Both the position numbers and the translations under genes were made by a program. Shown piece by piece: positions 31,458 to 35,287 of a stretch of DNA of 35,287 bases. The DNA is from Lentisphaerota bacterium (GTDB lineage: Bacteria > Verrucomicrobiota > Lentisphaeria > Victivallales > UBA1829), in the NCBI GenBank assembly GCA_015061565.1, contig SUWI01000019.1:1-35287 (forward strand), read 5' to 3'. The notes beneath the pieces are model-generated. The model was given only the letters and a program-made list of their open reading frames with translations, was not told where the DNA came from and searched no databases. Every line of letters starts with the position of its first letter. Position 1 is the first letter of the stretch.

Positions 31458-33272
31458 TCATGCGAAGAGCGAGCGGAGGTTTTCCAATTTGATCGGCTTG
31501 AGAAGAATGTCGGTGAAACCGTCCGATTCGGTCTGGCCGCGCACCTCGACGTCGGCGGTGACGAGATACACCGGCAGGTGCGAGAGTTTCGCGTCGGCAC
31601 GGATGGCCTGCACCAGCCCGCGGCCGTCCATTTCCGGCATCCAGAGATCAGTAAACACCATGGTGAAGTCCGGGTCGTGTTTCAGTATCTCCAGAGCCTC
31701 GCGGCCGTTCTCGGCCAGCGTGACATTTTTCACCTCGATCTTCGCCAGCATGGCCTTGAGCACCGCGCGGTTGACCGCCGAGTCGTCCACCACAAGGACA
31801 CGGCATTGGGAATGATCCGAAAGCTTCGGAAGATCGAGTTGCCCGGAACGGTTGGCCGTCGGAGCAACGGTCCGGACATTATGAAGCGTGACCGTAAAGG
31901 TCGAGCCCTTGCCGACTTCGGAGGCAACGGTCAGCTCTCCGCCCATGAGATTGGCGAGTTTCTGACAAATGGGCAGGCCGAGCCCCGTCCCCTTACGATG
32001 GTTCCGGTCGGCCAGCTGGACGAACGGCTGGAGGATGCGTCCGATGTCCTCTTTCGCGATGCCGTTGCCCGTGTCCGCGACCGACAGCGTCAGCGTGCCT
32101 TCATGCCAGCGGATGCTGACCGTGATCGTGCCGCGGTCCGTATATTTGTAGGCGTTCGACAGCAGATTGAAGAGGATCTGGCGGACACGCTGCGGATCGA
32201 CGTTCACCCACGGTATTTCGTCGATCTCCTGCTGGAGGGCCAGATGCTTGTCCATCCTGGCGATCTCGCAGGCGGCGATGACTTCGCGGGCGAGCGCCGG
32301 AATATCGGTCGGCTCCTCGATGATCTCCAGCTTGCCGCTCTCCAGTTTCGACAGGTCGAGGATATCGTTCACCAGACGCGAGAGCACCTTGCTGCTCGAG
32401 TAGATGGACGAAATGCAGCGGGCCCGCTCTTCCTCGTCTTCGATCCCCAGCTTGAGCAGTTCCGAGAACCCGGAAATGGCGTTGAGCGGCGTGCGGATGT
32501 CGTGCGACACGGTCGAGAAGAACAGGCTCTTGGCCTGCGATGAAACCCGTTCGGCTTCGAGCTGGCCTTGCGCAGTCAGCTCCTTCCGGCGGAATTCGTC
32601 GCGTTCGTCCTCGAAGACGAACACATGCAGGAAGGCGCAGCCGATCAGGCTGCCGAGCGAATACAGCGGAAGGAAGGCATCGCTGAACTGCAGCACGATC
32701 GCCACCGTCATCGTGACTCCGAAGATAAATGCCATCTTGTTGCGCCGCCGCATCACGCCCTCCGTGCTCAGCAGCTTTACGAGCGTCACCGCCGAGCCGA
32801 ACATGTTGAATGCGATCAGCAGACCATACACCAGATGGCGCAGCGGACCGGACACATACACGCCCTCGGCGTTGATGGTGAAGAAGATGCCGGTGAAGCA
32901 GTTCACAGTCAGCCCGGCAGTAATCAGCGCCAGCAGCCCGATCCCGCACCACTGCAGGCTTCCCCGCAGCCAGCCGTCCAGTTCGAGATAGACGATCAAA
33001 TACCGCGTCCAGGTATAGATGGACAATGCTATCATCAGAAAGAAAAATGTCGTGTCGGCGAAGATAAGAGCCGAAAGATTGAATCGCGCAAATATCCCCC
33101 ACAGGACATCCGACACGAAAAAAAACGTCAGGCAGATCAGAAAGCGGCTGCATTCCTTCGCACCCGGGAGCGGGACGGGGTTCCTCCAGCCTGCCAGATG
33201 GTCCCAGTTGATGATCAGATTGATGACCAGCGCAACGGCGGCTATGGTCGAATACAGGCTGTAGTATTGCAT
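31458..33272 (-). CDS. Hybrid sensor histidine kinase with multi-helix membrane sensor
   Basis: This 604-residue kinase has an N-terminal domain (1-215) with about seven membrane helices and short loops, a MASE/7TMR-like membrane sensor with no periplasmic domain. HisKA follows with His257 (STVSHDIRTPLNA), then the ATPase (N-box FNLLSNAYKYTD, DTGNGIA, GTGLGLPI), then a receiver from about 490 (VLVVDDSAVNRA) with Asp542 (FTDLWMPEMDG). The cytoplasmic half is very similar to the other hybrid kinase in the window, pointing to shared output through the same HPt. The ATG at 33272 with GAGGAAC is preferred to a TTG four codons earlier. It is convergent with the GHL10-like gene, 45 bases apart. Confidence 0.92.
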   Translation of the reverse strand: MQYYSLYSTIAAVALVINLIINWDHLAGWRNPVPLPGAKECSRFLICLTFFFVSDVLWGIFARFNLSALIFADTTFFFLMIALSIYTWTRYLIVYLELDGWLRGSLQWCGIGLLALITAGLTVNCFTGIFFTINAEGVYVSGPLRHLVYGLLIAFNMFGSAVTLVKLLSTEGVMRRRNKMAFIFGVTMTVAIVLQFSDAFLPLYSLGSLIGCAFLHVFVFEDERDEFRRKELTAQGQLEAERVSSQAKSLFFSTVSHDIRTPLNAISGFSELLKLGIEDEEERARCISSIYSSSKVLSRLVNDILDLSKLESGKLEIIEEPTDIPALAREVIAACEIARMDKHLALQQEIDEIPWVNVDPQRVRQILFNLLSNAYKYTDRGTITVSIRWHEGTLTLSVADTGNGIAKEDIGRILQPFVQLADRNHRKGTGLGLPICQKLANLMGGELTVASEVGKGSTFTVTLHNVRTVAPTANRSGQLDLPKLSDHSQCRVLVVDDSAVNRAVLKAMLAKIEVKNVTLAENGREALEILKHDPDFTMVFTDLWMPEMDGRGLVQAIRADAKLSHLPVYLVTADVEVRGQTESDGFTDILLKPIKLENLRSLFA

Positions 33273-33310
33273 CAAGTTCCTCAAAACCTAAAAACTCAAA
33301 AACCATTCGT

Positions 33311-33338
33311 AATATACTATATACGCTGAAAAGTGCAA
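33311..33338 (-). promoter_or_regulatory. Promoter of the second hybrid kinase
   Basis: Minus strand TTGCAC (33333-33338), 16 bases, TATATT (33311-33316), giving a leader of about 33 bases. The group II intron ends only 64 bases upstream, so the insertion spares this promoter. Confidence 0.6.
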
Positions 33339-33449
33339 ATGCATTTCGGATATCTTTTCGCAGAAAATTCCGCAGCTGCCGGCCGGAGGCAATGACCTGG
33401 TATCGAGTAGGAGGGACTTTTGAGGGATAACCTCGCCAGTCCCGTCCTC

Positions 33450-34883
33450 TCACACCACCGTGCGTACGGTTCCGTACACGGCGGTTTCAAGTTTGAATTG
33501 CCGATTCATCTTCATATCGAAAAGAGAAATCAGTCCGAGAACATCAAAGAATCTTTTGGGAAACGCCTGTTTCATGTGGCTGGTGCTGGCGTTGTACCAT
33601 GGACCAAAACCGTTATCCGCGCTGACTTTTGCCCGCTCCGGATCTATGCCCCGATTCATGAGTTCGACCCGCCGTCTGTGTCGGTTCTTCCATTGCCGCC
33701 AAATGATACAACGAAATCTCGTCCGAAGCCACCCGTCCGTTTCTTCCATCATTCCTTTGTTTTCGGCGTATTGGAAGTAATTGAACCACCCTCGCAATTT
33801 CGGATTCAGTTCCTCGATTGTGTCGGTGATTCTACGACCGCGTCCGCGACGGAATACTTCTTTCAGGCTTTTCCGGAATTTCCGGTAACTTTCCGGGGCG
33901 ATCCGCAGACGGGGATTCTTTTCCAGTGTCATGCTGTACCCCAGAAACTTGCATTTCCAAGGGCGATCCACTTTGCTCTTCGTTTCGCTCACGGTAAGTT
34001 TCAGCTTGTCCCATAAGTATTTGCGAATACTTGCCAGCACTCGTTCTCCCGCACGTTTCGACTTCACGTAAATGTTGCAGTCATCTGCGTAACGGCAGAA
34101 TTTATGCCCGCGTTTTTCAAGTTCCTTGTCCAGTTCGTCAAGCAGAATGTTGGACAGCAGTGGCGACAGCGGTCCGCCCTGCGGCGTCCCCATCTCCCGG
34201 ACTGTCACTACACCGTTCTGCATGATTCCCGCCTGTAAATATAATCGGATCAGCTTCAAAAGCGGCTTGTCGTCTATGCGGCGGGCAAGCCTCGACATCA
34301 GTATGTCATGATTCACTTTGTCGAAGAACTTTTCCAAGTCCATATCGACTGCCCACCGTCTGCCGGCCGCCACATACATGCGGGCGGTCTGCACTGCCTC
34401 ATGGGCACTGCGGCAGGGACGGAATCCGTAACTGTGTTTTGAAAAGATCGGTTCATACAGGGGACTCAGTACCTGATGTATCGCCTGCTGAATCAGACGG
34501 TCCACCGCTGTCGGTATGCCCAATTGACGCACGCCGCCATTCGGTTTCGGTATCTGCACTCCACGCACCGGACTCGGCACGTAGGTCCCTTTCAGCAGCT
34601 TTTCTTTGATTTGCAGCCAATTCTCACGGAGATAAGCCTTCAATTCATGGACGCTCATGCCGTCAACTCCGGCGCTTCCATGATTTGCGACTACCCGTTT
34701 GTAGGCCTGCTGCATGTTCGACCGCTCAACTACTCTTTCGAGCAGATGAACCCAGCGCTCGGGAGTCCCTGTCCCTGCCGTGAGAGCAGATGCGTCCCTT
34801 CCGGTACCTTGGGCGTTCCGCGCCCGTTCCTTCCGGAGGGATTCGGACATCTCAGTCCGATTTCCTGCTTCTTTCGCTTTCAT
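33450..34883 (-). CDS. ltrA: Group II intron reverse transcriptase/maturase
   Basis: This 477-residue LtrA-type protein needed for splicing and mobility has RT blocks in order: YKRVVANHGSAGVDG, RQLGIPTAVDRLIQQAI, YGFRPCRSAHEAV, DLEKFFDKVNH, GTPQGGPLSPLLSNI, the catalytic YADD (CRYADDCNIYV) and FLGYSM. The maturase domain carries LNPKLRGWFNYF. There is no HNH endonuclease, as in classes C to F, so retargeting would use replication forks or terminators. The ATG at 34883 follows AAAGGAGC and is preferred, although the frame is open to 35072. The stop lies past domain V, so the C-terminal residues (about LETAVYGTVRTVV) are read from the catalytic RNA sequence. Confidence 0.95.
   Translation of the reverse strand: MKAKEAGNRTEMSESLRKERARNAQGTGRDASALTAGTGTPERWVHLLERVVERSNMQQAYKRVVANHGSAGVDGMSVHELKAYLRENWLQIKEKLLKGTYVPSPVRGVQIPKPNGGVRQLGIPTAVDRLIQQAIHQVLSPLYEPIFSKHSYGFRPCRSAHEAVQTARMYVAAGRRWAVDMDLEKFFDKVNHDILMSRLARRIDDKPLLKLIRLYLQAGIMQNGVVTVREMGTPQGGPLSPLLSNILLDELDKELEKRGHKFCRYADDCNIYVKSKRAGERVLASIRKYLWDKLKLTVSETKSKVDRPWKCKFLGYSMTLEKNPRLRIAPESYRKFRKSLKEVFRRGRGRRITDTIEELNPKLRGWFNYFQYAENKGMMEETDGWLRTRFRCIIWRQWKNRHRRRVELMNRGIDPERAKVSADNGFGPWYNASTSHMKQAFPKRFFDVLGLISLFDMKMNRQFKLETAVYGTVRTVV
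33454..33485 (-). other. Group II intron domain V
   Basis: A 32-base hairpin with the lower stem ACCGCCGTG paired to CACGGTGGT (containing the CGC catalytic triad position), a 2-base bulge (CG), an upper stem TACG/CGTA and a GAAC loop. Size, bulge and triad fit domain V. The reverse transcriptase frame passes through it. Confidence 0.75.
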
Positions 34884-35287
34884 CGAAGATTCAGCTCCTT
34901 TGCTTCTTGCTTGATTCGGTCCTTCACATGAGTTGAACATGTTACTATGACCTCTGCTGACTTCTGCTGTCCGATGCGTCATGTCTCCATGACGTCTCCT
35001 TTCGGTGGACGCAGACCTCCCCGGGTAATGCGCACGACTTTCACACTTATGTCCGGTCGATATACTTGACACGATTCCGTACAGGTTTCGGACTTTGCGT
35101 ATTTGTGCCCGCTCATCCTCGTGCCCTGCCTCTTATCGACTTCCTGTTCGTCAGACCAGTGTTTTGCTACGGCTTCCTTCAGATTCCACCTCGCGATGGA
35201 CACCCTTGCCGGTCGCTGGGACGTTCCCCCTGTCGGGTCGTCTCGGGACTTTCACCCGTTAGCCGTGCGCCCTGCCGGGCGCACACA

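Larger units (their letters stand above)
33402..35286 (-). mobile_element. Group II intron (about 1.88 kb, ORF-containing, no endonuclease domain)
   Basis: This self-splicing retroelement runs right to left. The 5' end fits the GUGYG rule (GTGTGCG at 35286, or GTGCG at 35284) and opens a perfect hairpin GTGCGCCC-GGCA-GGGCGCAC. Domain I to III sequence without a recognised gene fills about 34890-35280. The reverse transcriptase gene lies in domain IV, and domain V (33454-33485) and VI follow. The 3' end is placed at 33402 (CTACTCGAT). The upstream exon is outside the window, so the target site cannot be seen in full. The downstream side is intergenic, 130 bases before a kinase gene. Confidence 0.88.

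Noticed and set aside
32101-33453. 450-codon minus-strand frame overlapping the second kinase and extending toward the intron
   Set aside because: It is the second reading frame of the kinase gene. Considered as a gene broken by the intron, but no family similarity was seen in the part outside the kinase.

Overview
The window is about 35 kb of a bacterial chromosome with roughly 55% GC, densely packed, with many 4 to 8 base start/stop overlaps. A polygalacturonase-like protein, a GHL10-like protein, a DUF4091 remnant, an aryl-polyene-like operon and a type A RNase P RNA together suggest a Gram-negative, carbohydrate-degrading PVC-group bacterium, perhaps Lentisphaerae/Victivallales. The family guess is inference from gene content. 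No rRNA, tRNA or CRISPR array was seen.

Region 1 (1-10,925, minus strand) is one long biosynthetic operon read from about 10,890 down past the left edge. In order it encodes a FabF-like ketosynthase, an acyl carrier protein, a PlsC-type acyltransferase, a PaaK-like adenylating ligase, a radical SAM/SPASM protein, a LolA-like carrier, an MMPL exporter, a FabZ-like dehydratase, a 4HBT thioesterase, a short ketosynthase and the start of another ketosynthase-like protein. The parts list resembles aryl polyene/flexirubin-type lipid clusters: activate a starter, extend it on an ACP by repeated condensation and dehydration, attach it to a lipid and move it to the outer membrane. Two genes are unusual fusions. 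The radical SAM/SPASM protein carries a C-terminal hotdog dehydratase-like domain, and the exporter carries a C-terminal lipoprotein complete with its lipobox. This is the best candidate for an undescribed system in the window.

Region 2 (about 11,000-14,910) has an inverted, internally tandem intergenic repeat, then a promoter and a three-gene operon (GH28-like, PfkB sugar kinase, nucleoside hydrolase-like). The operon runs into the antisense of a truncated DUF4091 gene. Region 3 (15,074-18,630, minus) holds two tandem Pmp3-type membrane peptides, an EI24-like membrane protein, a lipoprotein with a Lys/Ala/Pro repeat tail, and release factor 2. Region 4 (18,732-24,172, plus) is a housekeeping operon (M42 aminopeptidase, holA, pdxB, DUF2062) ending in two membrane/coiled-coil proteins. 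It converges on two more small membrane proteins and the RNase P RNA gene (minus).

Region 5 (25,495-33,340) is a signalling block: a hybrid histidine kinase, an HPt protein, a receiver-PP2C-ATPase regulator and a STAS antagonist. This is the full parts list of a phosphorelay feeding a partner switch, as in the HptB-HsbR-HsbA pathway of Pseudomonas. A GHL10-like gene and a second hybrid kinase follow. Region 6 (33,402-35,286, minus) is a nearly complete group II intron with its reverse transcriptase.

Several unrelated genes share a promoter pattern of a TTG-type -35, 16 or 17 bases, then TATATT. That pattern supports the start sites proposed here.
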